A stretch of 32,700 nucleotides of DNA from Oscillatoria sp. HE19RPO (lineage in GTDB: Bacteria > Cyanobacteriota > Cyanobacteriia > Cyanobacteriales > Laspinemataceae). The notes below the pieces were generated by a model, which searched no databases, had not been told where the DNA came from, and was given only the letters and a program-made list of their open reading frames with translations. The translations under genes and the position numbers were made by a program. Of the stretch, positions 7,984 through 15,628 are shown piece after piece. Numbering within the stretch: the first letter of the stretch is position 1; every line of letters starts with the position of its first letter. The stretch spans positions 1 to 32,700 of the forward strand of contig NZ_JAMXOT010000231.1 in NCBI RefSeq assembly GCF_024220515.1. Reading direction: 5' to 3'.

Positions 7984-9636
7984 ATGTTAAAAAACAAGCA
8001 AAAATCTAAGAAAAAGTCCCAAACCAATCAGGAGGCACAAGCGCCTTCTGTGAGTAAAAAAGAACTGGCTGCCCAACAAAAGAAAGTTGAGCGCGAACGC
8101 AAAGCGATGATTCAATCGTTTCAGACCTATGGAGGTCTGGGTGTGGCGATCGGGATCCTACTTTTTTTTGTCGCCGACCTGAAGTTAGCGATCGCAGGAG
8201 GCGGTGGAGTTGCGGTTTTATTACTATCCTACAAATACCCCCGGTTGGCGATGTGGGGCTTTCTCATCTATATGCCGTTCTCCGGGACCATTACCTACTG
8301 GATTGGCGGGGGAAATGCCATCTTTCAACTGGCTAAAGATGGGTTTTACATTCCCGGGGCGATCGCCCTGTATCAGGAGATCAAGCGCAAAAAACTCCCC
8401 TTCTTAATTCCCCCCCAACTGGGTCCAGCCATGAACATTCTGTTGTTGGTCTGCCTGATGACTCTGTTGTTTGTCAACGGCGCTCAACAGTTTGGCCCCA
8501 AACCCGATGGCAAGCCCCTCCCAATGGGACTACTGGGTCTGAAAGTCTTCCTCGGCTATATTCCCTTAATCGGATGCAGTTATTATCTGATCCGTAATAA
8601 AAAGGAATTTCTGTGGCTGACGCGCACCCATGTCGTTCTAGCCGTGATCTGCTGTGGACTGGGTGTTGTTCAGTATTGGCTCCTCTCCTCGGGTCGCTGT
8701 CCGGGTACAAGGGGCTATGTGGGCGCAGATTTATTTAAAGCCACCCTCGAAGCTAAATGCCTAGTGGGAGGTTCTCTGGTGTTTAGTCCCGAGGTGAACA
8801 TGATTCGCTTACCCGGGACCTTTGTCGCCCCCTGGCAGTGGGCTTGGTTCCTAATTGCCAATATCTTTTTTACCTTTGCCTCAGCCTTTAACGATCCTTC
8901 CTTAATCTGGAAGATCATCAGTTTCCTGGGAATGGCCTTAGTATTTGTCAATTCAGTGATCTCCGGTCAACGAATTGCGTTAGCCATTGTCCCCTTCATG
9001 ACGGTTATTCTCCTAGTCGTCACGGGTCAAATCACCAATCTGAAACGATTTATTCCCATCGCCGTCGGACTCTCCATCTTGGGATTTGGGGCGATGGCAC
9101 TCTTCCCGGAGGTGGTTACTGAACGGGTCGATAGTTTTGTCAGCCGCTGGAATGCCTCTCCACCTACAGATTTTATCGCCCACCAAGCAGAATTTACCTC
9201 AAAAGGACAGGCTGGATTTTTTGGGAATGGTTTAGGTCGAGCTACCAACTCCGCTCGGATGTTCGGAGAGACGAAGCTCATCGAAACCTACTATCCTAAA
9301 TTACTCTATGAAATTGGCCCGGTGGGAGTAATCGGGTTTCTGATTTTCGTGACGACTCTGACCTATCTCGCCTTTAAAACCTATCGGTCTGTCAAAGATA
9401 AAAATCTCCGAGGTTATGGCGCATCCTATTGGGTGTTTATCTTGTTTATCAGCTATAACACTTACTATTATCCTCTGGATGTAGACCCAGTTGCGGTCTA
9501 TTATTGGGTGTTTGCTGGGTTGCTGTTCAAGCTGCCCGACCTCGACCGAGAGGTGGCCCAGGAAAAACTCGAAGCGGAGGAACTCGGGTTGCTCGCTGAT
9601 AAAGGGTCCTCTAAAAAGAAACAGAAAAAGAAATAA
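7984..9636 (+). CDS. hpsL: Hormogonium polysaccharide protein HpsL, O-antigen-polymerase-like
   Basis: A 550-residue polytopic membrane protein with roughly ten hydrophobic segments between about 48 and 520. The layout resembles Wzy/O-antigen ligase polymerases: long hydrophobic helices and a large non-cytoplasmic loop in the middle (about 240-280, ISGQRIAL after it). Both ends are strongly basic: KNKQKSKKK at the N-terminus and SSKKKQKKK at the C-terminus, as expected for cytoplasmic tails. Similarity to HpsL is recalled from the basic N-terminus and from the gene order, a polymerase-like protein followed by one GT2 and two GT4 transferases as in the hpsL-P group of filamentous cyanobacteria. 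The proposed role is polymerising or exporting the gliding polysaccharide. The polymerase activity is inferred from topology, not from a visible catalytic motif. Confidence 0.72.
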   Translation: MLKNKQKSKKKSQTNQEAQAPSVSKKELAAQQKKVERERKAMIQSFQTYGGLGVAIGILLFFVADLKLAIAGGGGVAVLLLSYKYPRLAMWGFLIYMPFSGTITYWIGGGNAIFQLAKDGFYIPGAIALYQEIKRKKLPFLIPPQLGPAMNILLLVCLMTLLFVNGAQQFGPKPDGKPLPMGLLGLKVFLGYIPLIGCSYYLIRNKKEFLWLTRTHVVLAVICCGLGVVQYWLLSSGRCPGTRGYVGADLFKATLEAKCLVGGSLVFSPEVNMIRLPGTFVAPWQWAWFLIANIFFTFASAFNDPSLIWKIISFLGMALVFVNSVISGQRIALAIVPFMTVILLVVTGQITNLKRFIPIAVGLSILGFGAMALFPEVVTERVDSFVSRWNASPPTDFIAHQAEFTSKGQAGFFGNGLGRATNSARMFGETKLIETYYPKLLYEIGPVGVIGFLIFVTTLTYLAFKTYRSVKDKNLRGYGASYWVFILFISYNTYYYPLDVDPVAVYYWVFAGLLFKLPDLDREVAQEKLEAEELGLLADKGSSKKKQKKK

Positions 9637-9715
9637 ACCCGACCTCTAAACCGCCTGATTCCATTGCCGATCGCCTTCAACTCCTCTAAACTCTAACCGT
9701 TCAACCCTTAACTCC

Positions 9716-10708
9716 ATGTCTTTGCCCTCGATTTCTGTGATTATTCCCACCTACAACCGGGAAAAGGTACTCAGAGAGACTCTCGCCGATGTCCTCCAAC
9801 AAGACTACCCGGATTTTGAGGTCCTGGTGGTGGATCAAACCCCCACCCATGAACCCGAAACCGATGCCTATCTCCAATCCCTCGCCGAATCTAATCGCAT
9901 TCAGTGGTTGCGCCTGGATTGGGCGAGTTTACCCGGGGCTCGCAACTATGCCGTGCGCCGATCGCAAGGAGCCATTATTCTATTTCTGGATGATGATGTT
10001 CAACTTCCCCCGGGTTTTTTACACGCTCATGCTCGCAATTACCTGGATAACCCAGAAATCGGGGCGATCGCCGGTCGGGTTTTCGATCGCATGAAACTCG
10101 CCGACTCCGGTGGCGGTTTAACCATCGAGGATTTACCTCCAGAAGCAATGGACCCAGGAATTGCTTGGTATTATATCGACCTGGTGCATACCGTCAAACC
10201 TCAACAAGTCCTCTCCGTTCGCGGTTGTAATATGTCCTTCCGTCGCGAGATTTTTGACAAGTACGGATTACACTTTGACGAACGCTTCCGAGGCAGTGCC
10301 GTGCGAGAAGAGTCGGATTTTTGCTTGCGGTTGCGACAAACCGGATACAAAATCTGGTATGAACCGGATGCTCACTTAATTCATTTAGGAGAAGAAACCG
10401 GCGGCTGTCATGATATTAGCACTCGCTCAATCAGCTACCAAATCACCTTCTATCACAACCATTTTCTCCTGGGATTAAACAATCTCACCCTCTCCCAATG
10501 TCTGCGATTTTTTGCTCGCTTATTCGACTGCCATGTTCTGGGTCATCCCCCTTGCAACAAAAGTGGTTCGCCGATTAAAACCCTCGTGCGCGGGTGGTTC
10601 TATACCCTGGGATTTTTCAATGCCGTTGGCACAGTTCTGCAATCAAGCTTTCAGGATGGACAAATTTACAGCCAACAGGATGAACTAGCCCATTCTCAAA
10701 AAACCTGA
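9716..10708 (+). CDS. hpsN: Family 2 glycosyltransferase, HpsN-like
   Basis: A 330-residue GT-A fold transferase. It starts with SISVIIPTYNREKVLRETL (nucleotide-sugar binding, 5-23). FLDDDVQLPPG at 90-100 holds the metal-binding acidic triplet, and EESDFCLRLRQTG at 198-210 holds the acidic acceptor-side motif (ED/ESD type). A hydrophobic stretch at about 270-312 may associate it with the membrane. It lies 79 bases after the polymerase-like gene and 41 bases before the next glycosyltransferase, so co-transcription is likely. The HpsN name comes from position in the hps-like group; the donor sugar and linkage cannot be read from sequence. Another GT2 name from the hps set (HpsE) remains possible. 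Confidence 0.65.
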   Translation: MSLPSISVIIPTYNREKVLRETLADVLQQDYPDFEVLVVDQTPTHEPETDAYLQSLAESNRIQWLRLDWASLPGARNYAVRRSQGAIILFLDDDVQLPPGFLHAHARNYLDNPEIGAIAGRVFDRMKLADSGGGLTIEDLPPEAMDPGIAWYYIDLVHTVKPQQVLSVRGCNMSFRREIFDKYGLHFDERFRGSAVREESDFCLRLRQTGYKIWYEPDAHLIHLGEETGGCHDISTRSISYQITFYHNHFLLGLNNLTLSQCLRFFARLFDCHVLGHPPCNKSGSPIKTLVRGWFYTLGFFNAVGTVLQSSFQDGQIYSQQDELAHSQKT

Positions 10709-10749
10709 CCTATCAATTTATTGTAAATATCATAGAGATTGTAGATGCT

Positions 10750-11922
10750 GTGAAAATTCTAGTTGCCAGCCATACTTATATTGTTGATTTAAACCGGGAA
10801 AAGTTACGAAAACTGGCTCAACTTGCTCCCGATATTGAGGTTACCGTGGTAGTTCCTCGGCGATGGCGTCCCGGTGGGGTTCAAAATCAACTCATCGAAA
10901 CCCAATTCCTAGAAGAAGGTTCGTTTCGAGTGGTGCCAATTTCCAATTTTAGCCAGAACAATCAAGGATTGTTGACCTTTGGGGCGGATTTGATTTCTCT
11001 GTTGCGGCAGTGGCGTCCAGAGATTATTCAAGTGGAACAGGGTGCGAAGGCGATCGCCTACTCGGAATTTATCACCCTCAATCGATTGCTGGGATTAAAA
11101 GCCAAAAATCTATTCTTTACTTGGTGGAATCTCCCCTATCAATTAAAATTCCCGGTTTCTGTCTTAGAATCCTATAATTTGCGCCATACCGATGGCATTA
11201 TTGTCGGCAATCAAGATGGGGCGGAAATTTTGCGCGATCGCGGCTATTCCGGTCCCCTCAAAATCATGCCTCAACTCGGCGTTGATGAAACCCTCTTTCG
11301 TCCCCACCCTCAACCGGAACTCCGCACCCAACTCGCCATTCAACCGGAGGAATTTGTCGTCGGATTTGTCGGTCGATTTGTGGAAGAAAAAGGATTACTC
11401 ACTTTACTCCAGTCTCTATCCCATTTAGCCGATAAACCTTGGAAATTACTGTTATTAGGGCGTGGTCCTTTAAAAGAGACTCTGCTGCAAAAAGCTACAG
11501 AATTTAACCTAGAAAATCGGCTAATTTGGATTGAAAGCGTTCCCCACGATCGGGTCCAGGGTTATATTAATTTGATGGATGTTTTGGTGCTTCCTTCCCA
11601 AACTACTGACAAGTTTAAAACCCTAACCTCAGCGGGATGGAAAGAACAATTTGGTCATGTTTTAATTGAAGCAATGGCTTGTCAAGTTGCGGTTATTGGG
11701 TCGGATTCAGGGGAAATTCCCAATGTGATTCAAGATGCTGGATTAGTGTTTCCCGAAGGAAATGTGGCAGGGTTGCAAGATTGCCTATCTAAACTGATGG
11801 ATAACCCTTTATTTGCGGAGGAATTGGCGGTTCGCGGTTATCAACGGGCAATGGAACATTATACCAATCAGGCGCTTGCTCAACAACAGTTGGAATTTTA
11901 TCAGACCATTTTGGAGGAGTAG
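10750..11922 (+). CDS. hpsO: Family 4 glycosyltransferase, HpsO-like
   Basis: A 390-residue GT-B fold retaining transferase. The N-terminal acceptor domain begins MKILVASHTYIVDLNREKLR. The donor domain has VVGFVGRFVEEKGLLTLL at 203-220 and the GT4 EX7E-type motif EQFGHVLIEAMA at 299-310, followed by GSDSGEIPNVI. The start is GTG at 10750; the nearby ATG at 10744 is followed at once by a stop. It lies 41 bases after hpsN. Two hairpin repeats with identical loops follow it, and the first resembles a terminator. Naming as HpsO is from the recalled N-terminal sequence and gene order. The enzyme class is secure, the sugar specificity unknown. Confidence 0.68.
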   Translation: MKILVASHTYIVDLNREKLRKLAQLAPDIEVTVVVPRRWRPGGVQNQLIETQFLEEGSFRVVPISNFSQNNQGLLTFGADLISLLRQWRPEIIQVEQGAKAIAYSEFITLNRLLGLKAKNLFFTWWNLPYQLKFPVSVLESYNLRHTDGIIVGNQDGAEILRDRGYSGPLKIMPQLGVDETLFRPHPQPELRTQLAIQPEEFVVGFVGRFVEEKGLLTLLQSLSHLADKPWKLLLLGRGPLKETLLQKATEFNLENRLIWIESVPHDRVQGYINLMDVLVLPSQTTDKFKTLTSAGWKEQFGHVLIEAMACQVAVIGSDSGEIPNVIQDAGLVFPEGNVAGLQDCLSKLMDNPLFAEELAVRGYQRAMEHYTNQALAQQQLEFYQTILEE

Positions 11923-11927
11923 GAGTT

Positions 11928-11947
11928 AGGAGGCAGAGCCTCCTTTT
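11928..11947 (+). terminator. Hairpin repeat after hpsO, possible terminator
   Basis: AGGAGG and CCTCCT pair around the loop CAGAG and are followed by three T residues, 6 bases after the hpsO stop. The stem is short, so termination may be partial and could lower hpsP expression. Confidence 0.5.
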
Positions 11948-11952
11948 GAGCA

Positions 11953-11973
11953 TTCCTAGGCAGAGCCTAGGAA
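11953..11973. repeat. Hairpin repeat with CAGAG loop
   Basis: TTCCTAGG and CCTAGGAA pair perfectly around CAGAG, the same loop as the hairpin just upstream at 11928, but with different stem bases. It has the look of a dispersed cyanobacterial hairpin repeat. Confidence 0.65.
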
Positions 11974-12086
11974 CGAGAATTTAGGACGGTTTAGATATTT
12001 TAATTGTAGCGTTTTTTACAGTTATAATTTACCTTCTATTTTTCTCAAAACTATCAATAAAAATAGCAAATTCTTCTGTTAATTAG

Positions 12087-13286
12087 ATGAAAGTTTTACA
12101 AATTATTCCGTCTATTTCCCTGGTTTATGGAGGGCCGAGTCAAATGGTGTTGGGGTTGTCGGCAGCCCTGGCAAGACAAGGTGCAGAAGTAACCATATTA
12201 ACCACTAATTCTAATGGAGATGTGGGACAAGCGCCCTTAGATGTTCCCCTGAATTGCCCAGTAGAACAGGATGGATATCAAATCCGCTATTTTCCCTGTT
12301 CTCCCTTTCGTCGTTATAAATTTTCTATGGATTTATTGCAGTGGTTATCTCGACAGGGAAATGAGTATGATATTGCCCATTTACACGCCCTATTTTCTCC
12401 AGTGATTTCTGGGGCGGCGACGGTGGCGAGACTGCGGAAGATTCCTTATATTTTGCGTCCGTTAGGAACTCTAGATCCGGCAGATTTGCGGAAGAAAAAA
12501 CAACTGAAGCAGATTTATACGACATTGTGGGAACGGGGAAATTTAGCGGGGGCGGCAGCGATTCATTTTACGAGTGCAGAAGAGGCGAAAATTTCAGAAC
12601 GGTTTGGGGTAAAAACCCGGGATTTAATCATTCCTTTGGGGGTGAGTTTACCGGGTTTGGATGGGGAGTTGACTCCGGGGAAACGGCAGGAACGAGGGAA
12701 AAAGATTCGGGAGGAATTGGGAATCACAGGGAATCGACCCCTCGTTTTATTTCTGTCGCGGATTGAACCCAAAAAGGGATTGGATGTGTTGTTACCGGCA
12801 TTAGAAAAGTTACTTGCCCAAGGGTTAGAGTTTGATTTTGTGTTAGCAGGAAGTAATCCGCAAGATCCAGAGTATGAGGAAAAAATTAAAGCGCAAATTG
12901 CTGCCTCTGCTTTGGCAGATTGTACGATGTTGCCGGGGTTTGTGCGGGGAGAATTTAAAGTATCATTGCTTCAGGCAGCGGATATTTTTGTGCTGCCGTC
13001 TTATTATGAAAACTTTGGGATTGCGGTGGCGGAGGCAATGGCAGCAGGAACGGCAGTTTGTATTTCTCGGGGGGTTTATATCTGGGAGGATGTTTTGGAA
13101 GCGGGTGCAGGTTGGGTGGGAAATGGGACGGTAGAGGAAATGGCGCAGTTGTTATCGGAGGCAGTCGCTAATCCCCAGGAGTGTCAGAAGCGGGGAGAGA
13201 AGGGTCAAGGGTATGCCGCGACTCATTACGATTGGGATACGATCGCCCAGCAAACCCTCGCGGCATACCGAGAGATTCTCGCCTAG
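12087..13286 (+). CDS. hpsP: Family 4 glycosyltransferase, HpsP-like
   Basis: A 399-residue GT-B fold transferase. The acceptor side begins MKVLQIIPSISLVYGGPSQM with the GGPS loop typical of GT4 enzymes. The donor side has LVLFLSRIEPKKGLDVLLPAL near 218-238 and the EX7E-type motif ENFGIAVAEAMAAG near 326-339. It is separated from hpsO by 164 bases holding two hairpin repeats, so it may have its own promoter or be attenuated relative to the genes upstream. Naming as HpsP is from the recalled start sequence and gene order. Expected role: adding one sugar of the hormogonium polysaccharide repeat unit in the cytoplasm. Confidence 0.68.
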   Translation: MKVLQIIPSISLVYGGPSQMVLGLSAALARQGAEVTILTTNSNGDVGQAPLDVPLNCPVEQDGYQIRYFPCSPFRRYKFSMDLLQWLSRQGNEYDIAHLHALFSPVISGAATVARLRKIPYILRPLGTLDPADLRKKKQLKQIYTTLWERGNLAGAAAIHFTSAEEAKISERFGVKTRDLIIPLGVSLPGLDGELTPGKRQERGKKIREELGITGNRPLVLFLSRIEPKKGLDVLLPALEKLLAQGLEFDFVLAGSNPQDPEYEEKIKAQIAASALADCTMLPGFVRGEFKVSLLQAADIFVLPSYYENFGIAVAEAMAAGTAVCISRGVYIWEDVLEAGAGWVGNGTVEEMAQLLSEAVANPQECQKRGEKGQGYAATHYDWDTIAQQTLAAYREILA

Positions 13287-13416
13287 GGGTCAGGCGATCG
13301 CCCGATTTCCGGGATAAATCCCCTCAAACCCAGGCACATCAGAACCCTTGGATGGATTCGCTAAACTTAAAAAAATAAACAGATTGATCTACTGTCGAGG
13401 GTATGGGGAATGATCC

Positions 13417-14160
13417 ATGTGGAGTAACAGGAATTACGGACAAGCAGTCGGGGTGGCAATCTTGCTGAGTTTGGGGATAACCCCCAAGGTGCAAGCGATC
13501 GCACCCTCCCTGAGAGAGAATTTCGCGATCTCTCCAATCCCAGGGGTCGTTTGGGTGGCGCAGGGGATGGAGGAATTTCCGGAAGCGGAACGGTATTACA
13601 GCGAAGCCGCAAGACTTCAGGATGAGGGGAATTTAGAGGGGGCAGTCGTTTCTTATCAGCAAGCGATTCGGCTTAATCCTAATTTTACCGAAGCGCAAAT
13701 CAATCTGGGAGTTGCCTTAGTGAATCTGGGGCGAATTTCCGAGGCGATCGCCGCCTACCGAAATGCCATTGCTACAAATTCCCAATTACCTACCGCTCAT
13801 TATAATTTAGCCGATGCCTTGGCAAAACAACAGGAGTTCGATGCGGCGATCGCTGCCTATCAAGAAGCCATTCGTCTCCAGCCGAACTATGATAAAGCTT
13901 ATTATAATATGGCCAATATTTTAGTCAATCTCGGGGAAATCCCAGACGCCATATCTGCCTATCAACAAGCCATTAAAATTAACCCCAATTTTGCAGAAGC
14001 TTATGGCAATTTAGGAATAGTTTTATGGGGACAAGGCCATCCCCAGGAAGCGACTCCCGTTTTACAAACCGCCCGAGATTTATTCCGGCAACAGGGAAAT
14101 TTTCCGGCAGTGAGTCGCATCGATCGCTTCTTACAACAACTGGGTAATGGTTCTAATTAA
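13417..14160 (+). CDS. Secreted or periplasmic TPR-repeat protein
   Basis: A 247-residue protein with a signal-peptide-like start (AVGVAILLSLGITPKVQA, likely cut after about residue 27). Five tetratricopeptide repeats fill most of the mature chain from about residue 57, each with the 34-residue pattern ending in AI-x-x-x-P-N (for example YQQAIRLNPNF, YQEAIRLQPNY, YQQAIKINPNF). TPR arrays are protein-binding scaffolds; there is no catalytic domain. It follows hpsP by 130 bases on the same strand. A link to polysaccharide export is possible but unproven. The ribosome binding site is weak (GGGAATGATCC before ATG). Confidence 0.8.
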   Translation: MWSNRNYGQAVGVAILLSLGITPKVQAIAPSLRENFAISPIPGVVWVAQGMEEFPEAERYYSEAARLQDEGNLEGAVVSYQQAIRLNPNFTEAQINLGVALVNLGRISEAIAAYRNAIATNSQLPTAHYNLADALAKQQEFDAAIAAYQEAIRLQPNYDKAYYNMANILVNLGEIPDAISAYQQAIKINPNFAEAYGNLGIVLWGQGHPQEATPVLQTARDLFRQQGNFPAVSRIDRFLQQLGNGSN

Positions 14161-14194
14161 TTTCCTATTTTGGGATTTTCAGCGTAAGCCATTC

Positions 14195-14293
14195 AGAAAC
14201 CCGGTTTCTTAGTCCTGGGTAAAGGTTGAGAAACCGGGTTCCTTTCCTCAATCGGGTTCAATTGTCAACAATAGTCGCAGAAACCTGGTTTCT
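14195..14293. repeat. Three copies of a 15-bp palindrome (AGAAACC..GGTTTCT)
   Basis: Copies lie at 14195-14209 (AGAAACCCGGTTTCT), 14229-14243 (one arm degenerate) and 14279-14293 (AGAAACCTGGTTTCT). A related partial copy is at about 31942-31956. These are short palindromes of the dispersed type common in filamentous cyanobacteria, sitting after the TPR gene. They could act as weak transcript ends. Confidence 0.75.
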
Positions 14294-14309
14294 GGAGTGG
14301 CTTTTTATC

Positions 14310-14495
14310 GGGAGCATCTCAATTTGGCCTCAAAGGAGAATTTATACGGAATCCGGTTCTAAAAGGTCTATAAAAACCCACACCCTCAAGGGTGGGGCAC
14401 TCGCAGACGAAGCCCGCCTGCGCGGGCTGAAGAGAAAACGGACTTTTGACAAGCGGATTCCGTATTAGGTCTCTTTGCCAAATTGAGATGCTCCC
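14310..14495. mobile_element. Family B miniature inverted-repeat element, copy 1, carrying a family A element
   Basis: The ends GGGAGCATCTCAATTTGGC and its exact reverse complement form 19-bp perfect inverted repeats. Flanking 9-mers CTTTTTATC (14301-14309) and CTTTTTCTC (14496-14504) agree at 8 of 9 positions, as for a target-site duplication. A family A element (14344-14465) sits inside and splits it. The remaining family B sequence is only about 64 bp and has no coding capacity. The right end abuts the stop of the permease gene at 14504. Confidence 0.78.
14344..14465. mobile_element. Family A miniature inverted-repeat element, copy 2
   Basis: The ends are ATACGGAATCCG and CGGATTCCGTAT, exact inverted repeats over 12 bases. 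It is 122 bp, non-coding, with internal short hairpins (ACCCTCAAGGGT; AGCCCGC/GCGGGCT). It shares the block GGTCTATAAAAACCC with the copies at 7432 (inverted) and 31811. It lies within a family B element. Confidence 0.8.
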
Positions 14496-14503
14496 CTTTT
14501 TCT

Positions 14504-15529
14504 CTAATAGCGAATGCGCGGATCAATGTAAGCATTCAGCAGATCAATCCCAATACTGGCAATCACCACAATCCCGGCAAAAAAGACGACAATTCCCTGA
14601 ACTGTGGGATAATCCCGTAAGGAAATCGCCTCATAGAGTCGATTGGCTAATCCGGGCCAAGAAAAGGTCACTTCAGTTAAAATTGCTCCCCCTAAAAGGG
14701 CCGCTAAGGTCAATCCCATCACCGTAATCACGGGAATCATGGCATTTTTTAAGGCATGAGCGATCGCAATTCGAGTTTCCGATATCCCTCTGGCTCTAGC
14801 CGCTTCTACATAATCCGCCTGTAATGTTTGTTTCAAATTCACCCGGACAATCCGCTCAAAAATCCCACTAATTAGAATTCCTAGGGTCAAAGAAGGTAGG
14901 GCCAAATAGTGCAAAGTGGTGAAAAAATTCCCGAGATTTCCACTTAACAAGCTATCAATTAGATACAGTCCTGTCGGTCCCGAGGGTGGGGTTTGGGTAC
15001 TGGGAAAACGTGCGCCTACGGGAAACCACCCCAGTTGCACGCTAAAAATTAACTGCATAATCATCCCCACCCAAAATGCTGGCAGGGAATAGGTGATAAT
15101 GCCAAACATTCGTCCCCCGACATCCCATCCCGTATTGGGATTAGAGGCAGAAATTACCCCCACTCCAATGCCGACAATTAAGGCAACAGCCATACTCACC
15201 ACGGCAATTTCTAAGGTGGCGGGGAAATATTGACCGACGATTTCCCACACCGTTTGTCCTCGGGTGGTGAGGGATGTGCCTAAGTCTAACCTGAGCAAAT
15301 CTCCCATGAAACGGAGGTATTGTAACCACAAGGGTGCGCCTAAGCCGAGTTGTTCTCGCAACCGGATTTTTTCAATTTCTGGTGCTTTGGGGCCTAAAAT
15401 GGCATCAATGGGGTCGCCTGGGGTGGCCCGCAACAACAAAAAGACCAAGGTGGCGATCGTCCATAGCATCAAGGGTGCTAGTAGCAACCGCAGGAGAATA
15501 TAGGATTGAAGCGCTTTTGAACGGGACAT
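14504..15529 (-). CDS. ABC transporter permease, DppB/OppB type
   Basis: A 341-residue inner-membrane permease of the dipeptide/oligopeptide/nickel class. The N-terminal segment carries the family motif ATLVFLLLRATPGDP (about 26-40). About six membrane spans follow, and the EAA cytoplasmic loop EAARARGISETRIAIAHALKNA lies near 243-264, the contact for the ATPase. The C-terminus ends YIDPRIRY, typical of DppB. It lies 99 bases downstream of the binding-protein gene, so the two form an operon read leftwards. The partner permease (DppC type) and the ATPases are not in this window. The substrate is unknown. Confidence 0.9.
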   Translation of the reverse strand: MSRSKALQSYILLRLLLAPLMLWTIATLVFLLLRATPGDPIDAILGPKAPEIEKIRLREQLGLGAPLWLQYLRFMGDLLRLDLGTSLTTRGQTVWEIVGQYFPATLEIAVVSMAVALIVGIGVGVISASNPNTGWDVGGRMFGIITYSLPAFWVGMIMQLIFSVQLGWFPVGARFPSTQTPPSGPTGLYLIDSLLSGNLGNFFTTLHYLALPSLTLGILISGIFERIVRVNLKQTLQADYVEAARARGISETRIAIAHALKNAMIPVITVMGLTLAALLGGAILTEVTFSWPGLANRLYEAISLRDYPTVQGIVVFFAGIVVIASIGIDLLNAYIDPRIRY

Positions 15530-15628
15530 GGGTGATAAGTGAGATGCTAGGGTTGAGTAACGGGTGGAGGGATGAGAAGTTTAGGAAAACTCCAGCATCC
15601 CTGCATCCCATGATGGACATGATAGACT

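Noticed and set aside
7930-7985. tRNA-like GGTTCGA and a CACCA-like stretch before hpsL
   Set aside because: No acceptor, D or anticodon stems can be formed around it; the match is limited to a few bases.
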